From JBKBKC01 sp046294265 (GTDB lineage Bacteria; Pseudomonadota; Alphaproteobacteria; Rhodobacterales; Rhodobacteraceae): 64,000 nucleotides of DNA. The position numbers and the translations under genes were made by a program. The stretch lies in the NCBI GenBank assembly GCA_046294265.1, contig JBKBKC010000001.1, forward strand, positions 1-64,000, given 5' to 3'. The notes below the pieces were generated by a model. That model saw nothing but the letters and a program-made list of their open reading frames with translations, was not told where the DNA came from and made no database searches. This document shows positions 35,001 through 43,310 of the stretch, piece by piece (the stretch's first letter is position 1; each line of letters begins with the position of its first letter).

Positions 35001-35033
35001 GGGCCGCCGCCGGGCAACCGGGGCGGCCTTTTC
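35001..35033 (+). terminator. Intrinsic terminator after rpmJ
   Basis: GGCCGCC pairs with GGCGGCC around a GC-rich loop, followed by TTTT. It starts 30 bases after the rpmJ stop. Confidence 0.8.
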
Positions 35034-35110
35034 CATGGGCCAGATAAGGGGTGTCCCACGATGGGACGCCTGTGCGATCCTTTGAAATCAATCGGTTGGG
35101 GTGGCCGCCT

Positions 35111-35542
35111 TTACGTTTCGTTAGCACCTGTGCGGGGTGTGGAAGCCTGCGCATCGTTGGTCTTGCGCTTTGACAGCCAGAAACCGACGGCCGCCGCGAT
35201 GCAGGCCCAGAGCAAATGCGCGCCCAGCCCGTGCTGGAGGATCGTGATACCCGACTGCGCTTCGATCAGCGCGCCGACAGCTGCCGGCAGGGACAGAAAG
35301 CCGAACACGCTACCTGCGGCGTTCAGGCGATCGCCGAGGTCGGCAGAGCCTCGGACCACATGCCGGTTGAGCGCCTTGCCCAAGGCGCCACCCAGAACAA
35401 TCCCTGCATAGGCCCCGCCGAAGATGACGAGCACCCCAAGCAGGGCTTTCCCGTTCCCGATCAAAAGGGCGATCAGGCTGATGGCCGCGATCGTCCCAAG
35501 GTATCCTTGGCCACGTTTCAATTTTCGCAAGGAGCCGCGCAT
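35111..35542 (-). CDS. Small membrane protein of unknown function
   Basis: 143 residues, no family recognised. Four hydrophobic segments can be seen (IAAISLIALLIG, ALLGVLVIFGGAYAGIVLGGAL, AAGSVFGFLSLPAAVGALI and LLWACIAAAVGFWL), joined by short basic loops, with a charged N-terminus and a hydrophilic tail. AAGGAG lies six bases before ATG 35542, so translation is likely. It stands alone between the rpmJ terminator and a short tandem repeat. A role cannot be inferred. Confidence 0.75.
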   Translation of the reverse strand: MRGSLRKLKRGQGYLGTIAAISLIALLIGNGKALLGVLVIFGGAYAGIVLGGALGKALNRHVVRGSADLGDRLNAAGSVFGFLSLPAAVGALIEAQSGITILQHGLGAHLLWACIAAAVGFWLSKRKTNDAQASTPRTGANET

Positions 35543-35614
35543 GACGCAGGGTTAGCACATGTCGATGACATGTCCACGCGCGGGTTTCGCGACGCTTGCC
35601 CTTCGGCGGTGCCA

Positions 35615-35659
35615 GTGTCGCGCAAACCTGTGTCGCGGAAACCTGTGTCGCGGAAAGGC
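35615..35659. repeat. Three 15-bp tandem repeats
   Basis: The unit GTGTCGCGGAAACCT occurs three times head to tail (35615, 35630, 35645), the first and third with one to three changes. It lies in the spacer between the small membrane protein and the CMD-family gene, where I see no gene. Confidence 0.9.
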
Positions 35660-35733
35660 GTTCGACACCGCCGGGCCCTCGCCGCGCGCGACGGCTTGAG
35701 CATGATGTTTGCCCGGTCAGGCCTGCGGTCCAC

Positions 35734-36306
35734 CTACCGCGCCATGCCGTGATATTCGGGGTTCGGCGCCATCGCGGTGGCCGAGGCCATGCGGTTCGAC
35801 ATGGCGTAGAAGCCCGCGACGGCGGCGATGTCCCAGATGTCGCGGTCGGTGAAGCCTGCGGCGCGCAGCGCCTCACGGTCGGGTTCCTCGATGGTATGGC
35901 TGGCCAGGGTCGTCTTTTCGGTGAAGGCCAGCATCGCACGGGTGCGTGGGTCCAATGGGGCCGCGCGCCAGTTCTGGGCGATGGTTTCGGCCAAGGCGGG
36001 ATCGCCTGTCAACTGCCGCAGCGCGGCGCCATGCGCGGTCAGGCAGTAGTGGCAGCGGTTGAGGGCGGAGACGGTGACGGCGATCATCTCGCGCTCGGCC
36101 TTGGTGAGGTCGGAGGGCGCCAGCATCAGGTCGTTGTAGAGCGCCATGAAGGCGCGCAGCTTTGCCTGGTCGAAGGCATAGGCACGCAGGACGTTGGGGA
36201 CGAGGCCCAGCTTTTCGGTGCATTTGGCGAAATAGGCGGCGATGTCGGCGTCCAGCGGGTCGGCCTGCGGCAGGGCGAGGGCGGTGGGCGATTGTGTCGG
36301 GGACAT
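35734..36306 (-). CDS. Peroxidase-related carboxymuconolactone decarboxylase family enzyme
   Basis: 190 residues of the AhpD-like/CMD fold, closest in look to the uncharacterised peroxidase-related enzymes. The redox site is CHYC in MIAVTVSALNRCHYCLTAHG, with the expected upstream Glu (EREM) and downstream His. The C-terminus has DIAAVAGFYAMSNRMASATAM, typical of the group. Probable role: removal of hydroperoxides or a thiol oxidoreductase. ATG 36306; divergent from the PaiB-like gene with 59 bp between the start codons. Confidence 0.9.
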   Translation of the reverse strand: MSPTQSPTALALPQADPLDADIAAYFAKCTEKLGLVPNVLRAYAFDQAKLRAFMALYNDLMLAPSDLTKAEREMIAVTVSALNRCHYCLTAHGAALRQLTGDPALAETIAQNWRAAPLDPRTRAMLAFTEKTTLASHTIEEPDREALRAAGFTDRDIWDIAAVAGFYAMSNRMASATAMAPNPEYHGMAR

Positions 36307-36365
36307 GGTTGCACTTTCGGATGGGGGACGGGCGTGGCAGGGTTTCGCGCCGCATGGAGGCCAGA

Positions 36366-36977
36366 ATGCACCCCTATCCCGCCTTTCGCCAGCGATCCGA
36401 GGCCGATGCGCTGGCCTTTGCGCGGGACCGGGGGTTCGGCGTGCTGGTGGTGAACGGCGCCGAGGGGCCGCTGGCCGCGCATGTGCCGTTCGAGATCGAC
36501 GCGGAGGGGGCATCGCTGATGCTGCATCTGGCGCGGTCCAATCCGATGCTGCGGGGCGGTCTGCCCGCGCAGGGCGTGATGATCGTGTCGGGACCGGATG
36601 CCTATGTCTCGCCCGACTGGTACGGCGTGCCCGATCAGGTGCCGACCTGGAACTACGTCTCGGTGCATCTGCGGGGCGCGCTGGAGGTGATGCCTGCCGA
36701 GACCTTGCGCGCGCATCTGGACCGGGTGGCGGCGGGGTTCGAGGCGCGGCTGGCGCCAAAGCCGCCCTGGCTGGCCGACAAGATGACGCCGGGGGTGCTG
36801 GAGCGGATGATGCGCGCCATCCTGCCCGTGCGGCTGGCGGTCGCGGCGGTGCATGGCACGGTGAAGCTGAACCAGAACAAGACGGACGAGGCGCGGGCGG
36901 GCGCGGCGGCGGGGATCGACGCGGCGCGGTTGGGCTTGGCGGCCGGGGAGATCGCGCGCAGGATGCGTGACGGGTGA
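36366..36977 (+). CDS. FMN-binding negative transcriptional regulator (PaiB-like)
   Basis: 203 residues. The N-terminal MHPYPAFRQRSEADALAFAR and HVPFEIDAEG, then LARSNPM, GPDAYVSPDWYG and VPTWNYVSVHLRG, are characteristic of the PaiB family, which binds FMN in a split-barrel fold. The C-terminal part contains KMTPGVLERMMRAI. Although named a regulator after Bacillus PaiB, no DNA-binding motif is obvious, and some members may be flavin enzymes. ATG 36366 has GGAGG five bases upstream; ATG 36354 is in frame but overlaps that site. Confidence 0.9.
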   Translation: MHPYPAFRQRSEADALAFARDRGFGVLVVNGAEGPLAAHVPFEIDAEGASLMLHLARSNPMLRGGLPAQGVMIVSGPDAYVSPDWYGVPDQVPTWNYVSVHLRGALEVMPAETLRAHLDRVAAGFEARLAPKPPWLADKMTPGVLERMMRAILPVRLAVAAVHGTVKLNQNKTDEARAGAAAGIDAARLGLAAGEIARRMRDG

Positions 36978-37070
36978 TGCTTTCGGTGCGGGCGCGGGCT
37001 TTACAGGCGCGCGGCAAGGCCGCATCCTGTGACGCAGGTCCATGTTGCCTGATCCTGTAGGGGGGCCGCC

Positions 37071-37394
37071 ATGCCGTTGCCGATTGTCGCGATCCTGCCG
37101 CCGCTGGCGCTTTGGGCCATGCGGGCAGGTCTGGCGGGCGCTGCGGTCTGGGCCCTGCGCCGCGTGGTGCGGCCCGGGCGGACCGACCAGCGCGCCGAGG
37201 AGGCTCTGGACGATCTGGGCGAGGGGCTGGCCGCCCACGTGCCCGCCGACGCGGAGGGCCAGCGGAATGCGGCGCTGCGGCTGCGGCGGGTGATCCGCTG
37301 GCCGGGCGGCGGGGTGGAGGTGGACCTGGCCGCCATCGCCCGGCTTCGGATGCGCCGGGTGGCGGGGTCGGATGCCTCCGGCGGGGATATTTGA
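37071..37394 (+). CDS. Small membrane-anchored protein of unknown function
   Basis: 107 residues. One N-terminal hydrophobic helix (LPIVAILPPLALWAMRAGLAGAAV) is followed by a charged, Arg/Asp-rich cytoplasmic part. A GGGGGG run before ATG 37071 serves as ribosome site. The last codons and the TGA stop lie within a dispersed repeat (GGGGATATTTGAACCAAGAT), so its 3' end may have been set by that repeat. Function unknown. Confidence 0.65.
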   Translation: MPLPIVAILPPLALWAMRAGLAGAAVWALRRVVRPGRTDQRAEEALDDLGEGLAAHVPADAEGQRNAALRLRRVIRWPGGGVEVDLAAIARLRMRRVAGSDASGGDI

Positions 37395-37405
37395 ACCAAG
37401 ATGAA
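37388..37405 (+). repeat. Single arm of the GGGTATTT...AAAGAAGA repeat family
   Basis: Contains GATATTTGAACCAAGATG. It resembles one arm of the inverted repeats at 26136 and 50298, here without a matching partner arm. It supplies the stop codon of the preceding gene. Confidence 0.55.
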
Positions 37406-37415
37406 CGGCGCAGGC

Positions 37416-38012
37416 ATGAGGCTTTATCACGCGCCGACCTCGCCCTATGTGCGCAAGGTGATGGTGCTCTTGCACGAGGCGGGGCGGGTGGCCGAGGTGG
37501 CGCTGGTGCCCGCCTATGGCTCGCCTCTGGACCCGGGCTCGATGCCGGTGGGGCAGAACCCGCTGGGCAAGCTGCCCTGTCTGGAGCGTGACGATGGCAG
37601 CCCCCTGCATGACAGCCGGGTGATCTGCCGTTACCTCGACGACCGGTTCGGGGCGGGGATGTATCCGGGCGCGCGGCTGTGGGAGGTGCTGGTGGCCGAG
37701 GCCACGGCGGATGGCATCCTGGATGCGGCGCTTCTGATGGTCTACGAGGGGCGGCTGCGGCCCGAGGGGATGCGGTTCGACCCCTGGGTGGAGGGGCAAG
37801 GGGCCAAGATCGCGCGGGCGCTGGACTGGCTGGAGGCAGGCGCGCCGGAGGGGCCGGTGGACATGGGCCAGATCGCGCTGGGCTGTGCGCTGGGCTATCT
37901 GGATTTCCGGCTGGGCGACCGGGACTGGCGGGCGGGGCGGCCCGGGTTGGCCGCGTGGTATGGCGGGTTTGCGGCGCGCGCCAGCATGCAGGCGACGGTT
38001 CCGCCGCTGTAG
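37416..38012 (+). CDS. Glutathione S-transferase family protein
   Basis: 198 residues. An N-terminal thioredoxin-like domain starts MRLYHAPTSPYVRKVMVLLHE, where Ser9 is in the place of the catalytic Ser/Cys, and holds NPLGKLPCLERDDG and the glutathione-binding DSRVICRYLD. The C-terminal helical domain follows from about residue 85. ATG 37416 puts the start where GSTs begin; ATG 37401 is five codons earlier and inside the repeat-like sequence. Substrate unknown. It converges with the PAP2 gene with 11 bp between. Confidence 0.92.
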   Translation: MRLYHAPTSPYVRKVMVLLHEAGRVAEVALVPAYGSPLDPGSMPVGQNPLGKLPCLERDDGSPLHDSRVICRYLDDRFGAGMYPGARLWEVLVAEATADGILDAALLMVYEGRLRPEGMRFDPWVEGQGAKIARALDWLEAGAPEGPVDMGQIALGCALGYLDFRLGDRDWRAGRPGLAAWYGGFAARASMQATVPPL

Positions 38013-38023
38013 ACTGCAGAGCT

Positions 38024-38629
38024 TCAGGTCCAGCGCGACAGGCGGCCGGTCACGCGCAGCCGCAGGCGTGCGAGCCTGCGCTGGCCGTCCGACGCGAGGG
38101 CGGCCATGACGCGGCCGAGTGCTGCGCGCAGGCGGCTGCGCGCGGGCGAGGGGTGCCGCAGCGCGCGGTCGCAGCCATATCCCAGCAGGGCGCCGGCCAG
38201 CACCTGCCAGATGTCGTGCTTGTGCCCCTCGATCCGGCTGGCCCCGACAAAGGCCGCCGCAGCGATGACGGCAGCCTGCGCCACCGGCGCGGCGCGCAGG
38301 CAGTCATGCGCCAGCGAAGACGCCCCCAGCACCGCCGTCGAGGTGTGCGCGGAGGGAAACCCCTTGCCGCCGCCATCGGGCCGCCGGTTGATCTCTGCCC
38401 CGCCGAGGCCGGTCTTGGCCGCATGGGCGGTGGTGAACATCACGGCATAGCGCAGGAAGAACTCCGCCCCCTCGCGGCGCGATCCGGCGCAGGCCCAGGC
38501 CAGCAGGGGCAGCGCCACCTGCAGCCGGTCGCCATAGCGCAGCGCCGAGGGCGGCGTGACCGCGATCACAAGCGCCAGCACCACAAGAACGGCCTGGGCG
38601 CGCGAAAGGAACAGGAGAATCGGGCGCAT
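38024..38629 (-). CDS. PAP2-family phosphatase, membrane protein
   Basis: 201 residues with several membrane helices. Two of the three phosphatase motifs are readable: GKGFPSAHTSTAV near residue 90 (in place of PSGH) and SRIEGHKHDIWQVLAGALLG near residue 130 (SRxxxxxHxxxD). This group dephosphorylates lipid phosphates such as undecaprenyl pyrophosphate or phosphatidate at the outer face of the membrane. ATG 38629 is preferred. An ATG at 38752 would add 41 polar residues. It is divergent from petA. Confidence 0.83.
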   Translation of the reverse strand: MRPILLFLSRAQAVLVVLALVIAVTPPSALRYGDRLQVALPLLAWACAGSRREGAEFFLRYAVMFTTAHAAKTGLGGAEINRRPDGGGKGFPSAHTSTAVLGASSLAHDCLRAAPVAQAAVIAAAAFVGASRIEGHKHDIWQVLAGALLGYGCDRALRHPSPARSRLRAALGRVMAALASDGQRRLARLRLRVTGRLSRWT

Positions 38630-38926
38630 GGGGATCGGTCCGGTTGCCAAAGTCCCAAGGTTAGCGGCACGCCATGACAGCGGTGCGACGTCTGTAAGCA
38701 GGAGTTGCACGGGGCTGTCCAAGCTTCTGGCGCGCTGCGACAAAACCGCCATCTGGCGGGCCAGTTACCCCATCGTGGGCCTTGCGGATGCGGTTTCCGC
38801 CTTTGTGTGCTGGACGCGTCCTACCCGGGCCGCTAGATAACGCGGGGTTGGGGTTGCATGCGTCATGCGGCCCCGCAGGAACATTGGGCCGCCCTCTGCG
38901 ACGGCCACGGAAGGGAGAAGACAACC
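38630..38926. other. Spacer with the petABC promoter region
   Basis: 297 bp between the PAP2 gene and petA. It must contain the petABC promoter. The AAGGGAG site before petA is clear, but no convincing -35/-10 pair was found. Confidence 0.4.
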
Positions 38927-39487
38927 GTGTCCCACGCCGAAGAACCCGCAGCCACGCGCCGCGACTTTCTGTACTACGCCACCGCCGGGGCCGGGGCCGT
39001 CGCCACCGGCGCCGCCGTCTGGCCGCTGATCAACCAGATGAACCCCTCGGCCGATGTGTCGGCTCTGGCGTCGATCTTTGTCGATGTCTCGGGGGTCGAG
39101 GAAGGCACGCAGCTCACCGTCAAGTATCTGGGCAAGCCGGTGTTCATCCGCCGCCGCACGCCCGACGAGATCGAGGCTGCGCGCGCCACCGCGTTGTCGG
39201 ACCTGCCCGACCGGATGTCGCAGAACCCGAACAAGGCCGGAACCGATGCCTCCGACGCGAACCGGACGATGGACGCGGATGGCGAATGGCTGGTGATGAT
39301 CGGCGTCTGCACCCATCTGGGCTGCGTCCCCATCGGCGACGGCGCGGGCGATTTCGGCGGCTGGTTCTGCCCCTGCCACGGCTCGCACTATGACGAGGCC
39401 GGGCGCATCCGCCGTGGCCCCGCGCCGCGCAACCTCGACATTCCCGTCGCGTCCTTCGTGGACGACACAACCATCAAGCTCGGGTAA
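38927..39487 (+). CDS. petA: Rieske iron-sulfur protein of cytochrome bc1
   Basis: 186 residues. Twin-arginine signal anchor TRRDFLYYATAGAGAV, flexible hinge, and the 2Fe-2S domain with CTHLGC and CPCHGSHYD, which supply two Cys and two His ligands plus a disulfide. It carries electrons from quinol to cytochrome c1. The start is GTG 38927, giving MSHAEEPAATRRDFL, nearly the same N-terminus as Rhodobacter PetA. An AAGGGAG site lies upstream. First gene of petABC, 12 bp before petB. Confidence 0.98.
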   Translation: MSHAEEPAATRRDFLYYATAGAGAVATGAAVWPLINQMNPSADVSALASIFVDVSGVEEGTQLTVKYLGKPVFIRRRTPDEIEAARATALSDLPDRMSQNPNKAGTDASDANRTMDADGEWLVMIGVCTHLGCVPIGDGAGDFGGWFCPCHGSHYDEAGRIRRGPAPRNLDIPVASFVDDTTIKLG

Positions 39488-39499
39488 GGAGAACCAAAC

Positions 39500-40846
39500 A
39501 TGGCTGGTATTCCGCACGACCATTATGAGCCGAAGTCCGCGGGCGAAAAGTGGCTGCACCGCCGCCTGCCCATCGTCGGGCTTGCCTATGACACGATCAT
39601 GCTGCCGACCCCCAAAAACCTCAACTGGATGTGGATCTGGGGCATCGTGCTGACCTTCTGCCTCGTTTTGCAGATCGTCACCGGCATCGTGCTGGTGATG
39701 CATTACACGCCGCATGTGGACATGGCCTTTGCGTCGGTCGAACACATCATGCGCAACGTGAATGGCGGGCACATGCTGCGCTACATCCACGCCAACGGCG
39801 CGTCCCTGTTCTTTGTGGCCGTGTATCTGCACATCTTCCGCGGTCTTTACTACGGGTCCTACAAGGCCCCGCGCGAGGTGACGTGGATCATCGGGATGCT
39901 GATCTATCTGGCGATGATGGCCACGGCCTTCATGGGCTATGTGCTGCCCTGGGGCCAGATGTCGTTCTGGGGCGCCACGGTGATCACCGGCCTCTTCGGC
40001 GCGATCCCCGGCATCGGCGATCCGATCCAGACCTGGCTGCTGGGTGGTCCAGCGGTGGACAATGCCACGCTGACGCGGTTCTTCAGCTTGCACTACCTGC
40101 TGCCCTTCGTGATCGCGGCGCTGGTGGCGGTGCATATCTGGGCCTTCCACACCACGGGCAACAACAACCCCACCGGGGTCGAGGTGCGCCGCACGTCCAA
40201 GGAAGAGGCGGCGAAGGATACCGTGCCGTTCTGGCCCTATTTCGTGATCAAGGACCTCTTCGCGCTGGCCGTGATCCTGCTGGTGTTCTTTGCCATCGTG
40301 GGCTTCATGCCCAACTACCTGGGACACGCCGACAACTACATCCCCGCGAACCCGCTGGCGACGCCCGCGCATATCGTGCCGGAATGGTATTTCCTGCCCT
40401 TCTACGCGATCCTGCGCGCCTTCACCGCCGATGTCTGGCTGGTGCAGTTGACGCAATTCGTCACCTTCGGCATCGTGGACGCCAAATTCTTCGGCGTGCT
40501 GGCGATGTTCGGCTCGATTGCGGTGATGGCGCTGGCGCCCTGGCTTGACACCTCGTCGGTGCGTTCGGGCCGGTATCGCCCGATGTTCAAGTGGTGGTTC
40601 GCGCTTCTCTGCGTGGATTTCATGGTGCTGATGTGGGTGGGCGCGATGCCGGCCGAAGGCATCTACAACTGGATCAGCCTGATCGCCTCGACCTACTGGT
40701 TCGTCTATTTCCTGGTGATCCTGCCGCTCCTGGGCGTTATCGAGAAACCGATGACGCCGCCCGTGACGATCGAGGCGGATTTCAACGCGCACTACGCCAA
40801 GCCGAAGTCGTCCTATGGCGGTGCCATGGCGCAGCCGGCCGAGTGA
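39500..40846 (+). CDS. petB: Cytochrome b of the bc1 complex
   Basis: 448 residues with eight membrane helices. It holds two b haems, whose histidines lie in the helices reading GHMLRYIHANGASLFF and FFSLHYLLPFVIAALVAVH read in parts. The quinol site shows PEWYFLPFYAILR (a PEWY motif), and the first helices carry GIVLVMHYTPH. AAGGAG precedes ATG 39500. The length agrees with alphaproteobacterial cytochrome b. It overlaps no neighbour; petC begins 16 bp on. Confidence 0.98.
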   Translation: MAGIPHDHYEPKSAGEKWLHRRLPIVGLAYDTIMLPTPKNLNWMWIWGIVLTFCLVLQIVTGIVLVMHYTPHVDMAFASVEHIMRNVNGGHMLRYIHANGASLFFVAVYLHIFRGLYYGSYKAPREVTWIIGMLIYLAMMATAFMGYVLPWGQMSFWGATVITGLFGAIPGIGDPIQTWLLGGPAVDNATLTRFFSLHYLLPFVIAALVAVHIWAFHTTGNNNPTGVEVRRTSKEEAAKDTVPFWPYFVIKDLFALAVILLVFFAIVGFMPNYLGHADNYIPANPLATPAHIVPEWYFLPFYAILRAFTADVWLVQLTQFVTFGIVDAKFFGVLAMFGSIAVMALAPWLDTSSVRSGRYRPMFKWWFALLCVDFMVLMWVGAMPAEGIYNWISLIASTYWFVYFLVILPLLGVIEKPMTPPVTIEADFNAHYAKPKSSYGGAMAQPAE

Positions 40847-40862
40847 GAAAGGATATCCTGTG

Positions 40863-41654
40863 ATGATCCGCAAGATCGCAATCGCCGCCGTCTCTGCCCT
40901 GGCCCTCTTGGCCGGGGCGGCCCTGGCCGCGGTCGAGGCCCCGCACATCCACGACACGGCCTTTTCCTTCGAGGGGCCGTTCGGCACCTATGACCAGATG
41001 CAGCTGCAACGCGGGCTGCAGGTCTATACCGAGGTCTGCTCGGCCTGCCACGGGCTGCAGTATGTGCCGATCCGCACGCTGGCCGACCCGGGCGGCCCCG
41101 CGCTGCCCGAGGATCAGGTGCGCGCCTATGCCGACACGCTGAACCCCGTCATGCTGCCCGACGGGGATGAGCGGCCGCGCATCGCAACCGACCATTTCCC
41201 GCATTCCGGGCTGGAGAATGCGCCGGACCTCAGCCTGATGGCCAAGGCGCGGGCCGGATTCCACGGACCCTATGGCCTTGGGATCAACCAGCTGTTCAGG
41301 GGGACGGGCGGGCCGGAATATATCGCGGCCCTGTTGACCAGCTATACGGGCGAGGAAAAGGAAGAGGCCGGCGTGATCTATTACGAGAACACCGCCTTTC
41401 CGGGCGGCTGGATCGCGATGGCCCCGCCGCTGGATGACGGGCTGATCGACTATGCCGACGGCCATGACAACTCGGCACATCACCTGTCCGAGGATGTGGC
41501 GGCCTTCCTGATGTGGACGGCGGAGCCGAAGATGATGGCGCGCAAGCAGGCGGGCTTTACCGCCGTGATCTTCCTGACCGTGCTGTCGGTGCTGCTCTAC
41601 CTGACCAACAAGAAGATCTGGGCGGATGTGAAGGGCAAGAAGGTCAACATCTGA
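40863..41654 (+). CDS. petC: Cytochrome c1 of the bc1 complex
   Basis: 263 residues. Signal peptide (IAIAAVSALALLAGAALA), haem motif CSACH near residue 60, an axial methionine probably in GGWIAMAPPL, and one C-terminal membrane anchor (FTAVIFLTVLSVLLYLTNKK). It passes electrons from the Rieske protein to soluble cytochrome c. ATG 40863 lies after AAAGGA. Closes the operon and is followed by a strong terminator. Confidence 0.98.
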   Translation: MIRKIAIAAVSALALLAGAALAAVEAPHIHDTAFSFEGPFGTYDQMQLQRGLQVYTEVCSACHGLQYVPIRTLADPGGPALPEDQVRAYADTLNPVMLPDGDERPRIATDHFPHSGLENAPDLSLMAKARAGFHGPYGLGINQLFRGTGGPEYIAALLTSYTGEEKEEAGVIYYENTAFPGGWIAMAPPLDDGLIDYADGHDNSAHHLSEDVAAFLMWTAEPKMMARKQAGFTAVIFLTVLSVLLYLTNKKIWADVKGKKVNI

Positions 41655-41679
41655 TCCCGGCCGCCCGTCGGAACCGCGA

Positions 41680-41708
41680 AAGGCCCCGCTGCCGTGCGGG
41701 GCCTTTTT
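41680..41708 (+). terminator. Intrinsic terminator after petC
   Basis: AGGCCCCGC pairs perfectly with GCGGGGCCT around a 6-base loop and runs into TTTTT. It lies 26 bases after the petC stop. Confidence 0.93.
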
Positions 41709-41739
41709 CGTGGCGGGCGCGCGGGTGGCGGCAGGTGCC

Positions 41740-41764
41740 TCCCTCCCCCCTCGTGGGGGAGGGA
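41740..41764. repeat. Inverted repeat of C/G-rich type
   Basis: TCCCTCCCCC faces GGGGGAGGGA with a small loop (CTCGT). No T-run follows on either strand. It lies between the petC terminator and the urtE stop and might end the urt message. Confidence 0.6.
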
Positions 41765-41793
41765 TGGGGAGGGGGGGCTGCCCCGGCGGCAGG

Positions 41794-42489
41794 TCAGACC
41801 GAGACGGTCGCCTTCAGCCTCTCGTGCCCCAGCTCGGCCCTGCTGCCCGACATCGCCACTGCGCCGCGCTTGAGCACATAGAACCGGTCACCCAGGCCGT
41901 AGGCGAAATCGAAATACTGTTCCACCAGCACGATGGCCATGCCGCCCTTGCCCTTCAGGTATTCGATCACCCGGCCGATCTGCTGGATGATGTTGGGCTG
42001 GATGCCCTCGGTCGGCTCGTCGAGCAGCAGGACGCGCGGCTTCATGATCATCGCCCGCGCGATGGCCAACTGCTGCTGCTGCCCGCCCGAAAGGTCGCCG
42101 CCGCGGCGGTGCAGGAACTCCTTCAGGATCGGGAACAGGTCATAGATCTCATCCGGGATGCGGTGTTCGGATCTGGGCAGAAGGGCAAAGGCCGTCTCCA
42201 TGTTCTCGCGCACCGTCAGCAGCGGAAAGATCATCCGCCCCTGCGGCACCACCGCCAGCCCCTTTTTCGCCATGCCCTGCGGGGGGAGGCGGCCCACCTC
42301 CTCGTCCCCGATCCAGAGCCGCCCGCCCGACCGCGGATGCGTGCCCGCCAGCGCCTTGAGGAACGAGGTCTTGCCCACGCCGTTGGTGCCCATGATGCAG
42401 GTCACCTCGCCCGCGCGGGCCTCGAAATCCACGCCATGCAGGATCTGCGCGCCGCCGTAGTTCAGGGTGAGGGAGTGCGTGCGGATCAT
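41794..42489 (-). CDS. urtE: Urea ABC transporter ATPase UrtE
   Basis: 231-residue ATP-binding subunit of the branched-chain/urea type. Walker A GTNGVGKTSFLK, signature LSGGQQQQLAIARAM, Walker B RVLLLDEPTEGIQPNII, and the H-loop replaced by EQY as usual for this subunit (VLVEQYFDFAY). It powers urea import together with UrtD. ATG 42489. It is the last gene of the urt operon, 83 bp after urtD, with a repeat arm between. Confidence 0.94.
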   Translation of the reverse strand: MIRTHSLTLNYGGAQILHGVDFEARAGEVTCIMGTNGVGKTSFLKALAGTHPRSGGRLWIGDEEVGRLPPQGMAKKGLAVVPQGRMIFPLLTVRENMETAFALLPRSEHRIPDEIYDLFPILKEFLHRRGGDLSGGQQQQLAIARAMIMKPRVLLLDEPTEGIQPNIIQQIGRVIEYLKGKGGMAIVLVEQYFDFAYGLGDRFYVLKRGAVAMSGSRAELGHERLKATVSV

Positions 42490-42538
42490 CGGTTGCTCCT
42501 GCTCAGATTGCGGGACCGGGGGCCAGCCCCCGGACCCC

Positions 42539-42562
42539 CGGGATATTTGGGGACAGAAGAAA
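42539..42562 (-). repeat. Repeat arm between urtD and urtE
   Basis: Contains GGGATATTTGGGGACAGAAG, a relative of the arms at 26136 and 50298, without a close partner arm. A GC-rich inverted stretch (CCGGGGGCCAGCCCCCGG, 42517-42534) stands beside it. Confidence 0.55.
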
Positions 42563-42572
42563 CCGGCATCGG

Positions 42573-43310
42573 TCAGCGGCCCAGATAGACGTCGATCACC
42601 TGCTGGTTGCGGGTCACATGCTCGAGGCTGCCTTCGGCCAGCACCGAGCCTTCGTGCAGCACGGTGACCTTGCAGTTGAGGCGGCGCACGAAGTCCATGT
42701 CATGTTCCACCACCACCACCGCGCGGGTTCTGGCGAGGTCCACGAGGAGGGCGGTCGTCGCCTCGCGTTCGGCCAGGGTCATGCCGGCGGCGGGTTCATC
42801 GACGAGGAGGAGGCGTGGTTCCTGTGCCAGCAGCATGCCGATTTCCAGCCACTGCTTTTGCCCGTGGCTGAGTTCGCCGGACTTCCTGGGCAGGGCCTCG
42901 GCAAGCCCGACCTGCGCCGCAAGCGCCGCCACGCGGGCGTGGTCGGCAGGCGCGGGTCGCCATGCGAGGACGGCGAGGGGGGAGCGTTTGGCGCGCAAGG
43001 CCAGCATCAGGTTGTCGGCCACGGTCTGATCCTCGAACACCGTGGGGCGCTGGAACTTTCGGCCGATGCCCGCGCGGGCGATCTGGGCCTCGGACATCTT
43101 CAGCAGGTTCAGGAGTTTCTCGCCAAAGGTGACGCGGCCCGTGTCGGGGCGGGTCTTGCCGGTGACGATGTCCATGAAGGTGGTCTTGCCCGCGCCATTG
43201 GGGCCGATGATGGCGCGCAGTTCCACCGGGGCGATGGTGAACGACAGGTTGTTGATGGCGCGGAAGCCGTCGAAAGTGACCGAGATGCCGGAAACGTCCA
43301 GAAGGCTCAT
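42573..43310 (-). CDS. urtD: Urea ABC transporter ATPase UrtD
   Basis: 245-residue ATPase of the LivG type. Walker A GPNGAGKTTFMD, signature LSHGQKQWLEIGMLL (SHGQ, characteristic of UrtD), Walker B RLLLVDEPAAGMT and H-loop VVVVEHDMDFV. The C-terminus ends VIDVYLGR. The start overlaps the urtC stop (ATGA). Forms the ATPase pair with UrtE. Confidence 0.95.
   Translation of the reverse strand: MSLLDVSGISVTFDGFRAINNLSFTIAPVELRAIIGPNGAGKTTFMDIVTGKTRPDTGRVTFGEKLLNLLKMSEAQIARAGIGRKFQRPTVFEDQTVADNLMLALRAKRSPLAVLAWRPAPADHARVAALAAQVGLAEALPRKSGELSHGQKQWLEIGMLLAQEPRLLLVDEPAAGMTLAEREATTALLVDLARTRAVVVVEHDMDFVRRLNCKVTVLHEGSVLAEGSLEHVTRNQQVIDVYLGR

Noticed and set aside
38630..38752. 41-residue N-terminal extension of the PAP2 protein
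   Set aside because: Polar sequence without a ribosome site. The family's first membrane helix follows directly after ATG 38629.
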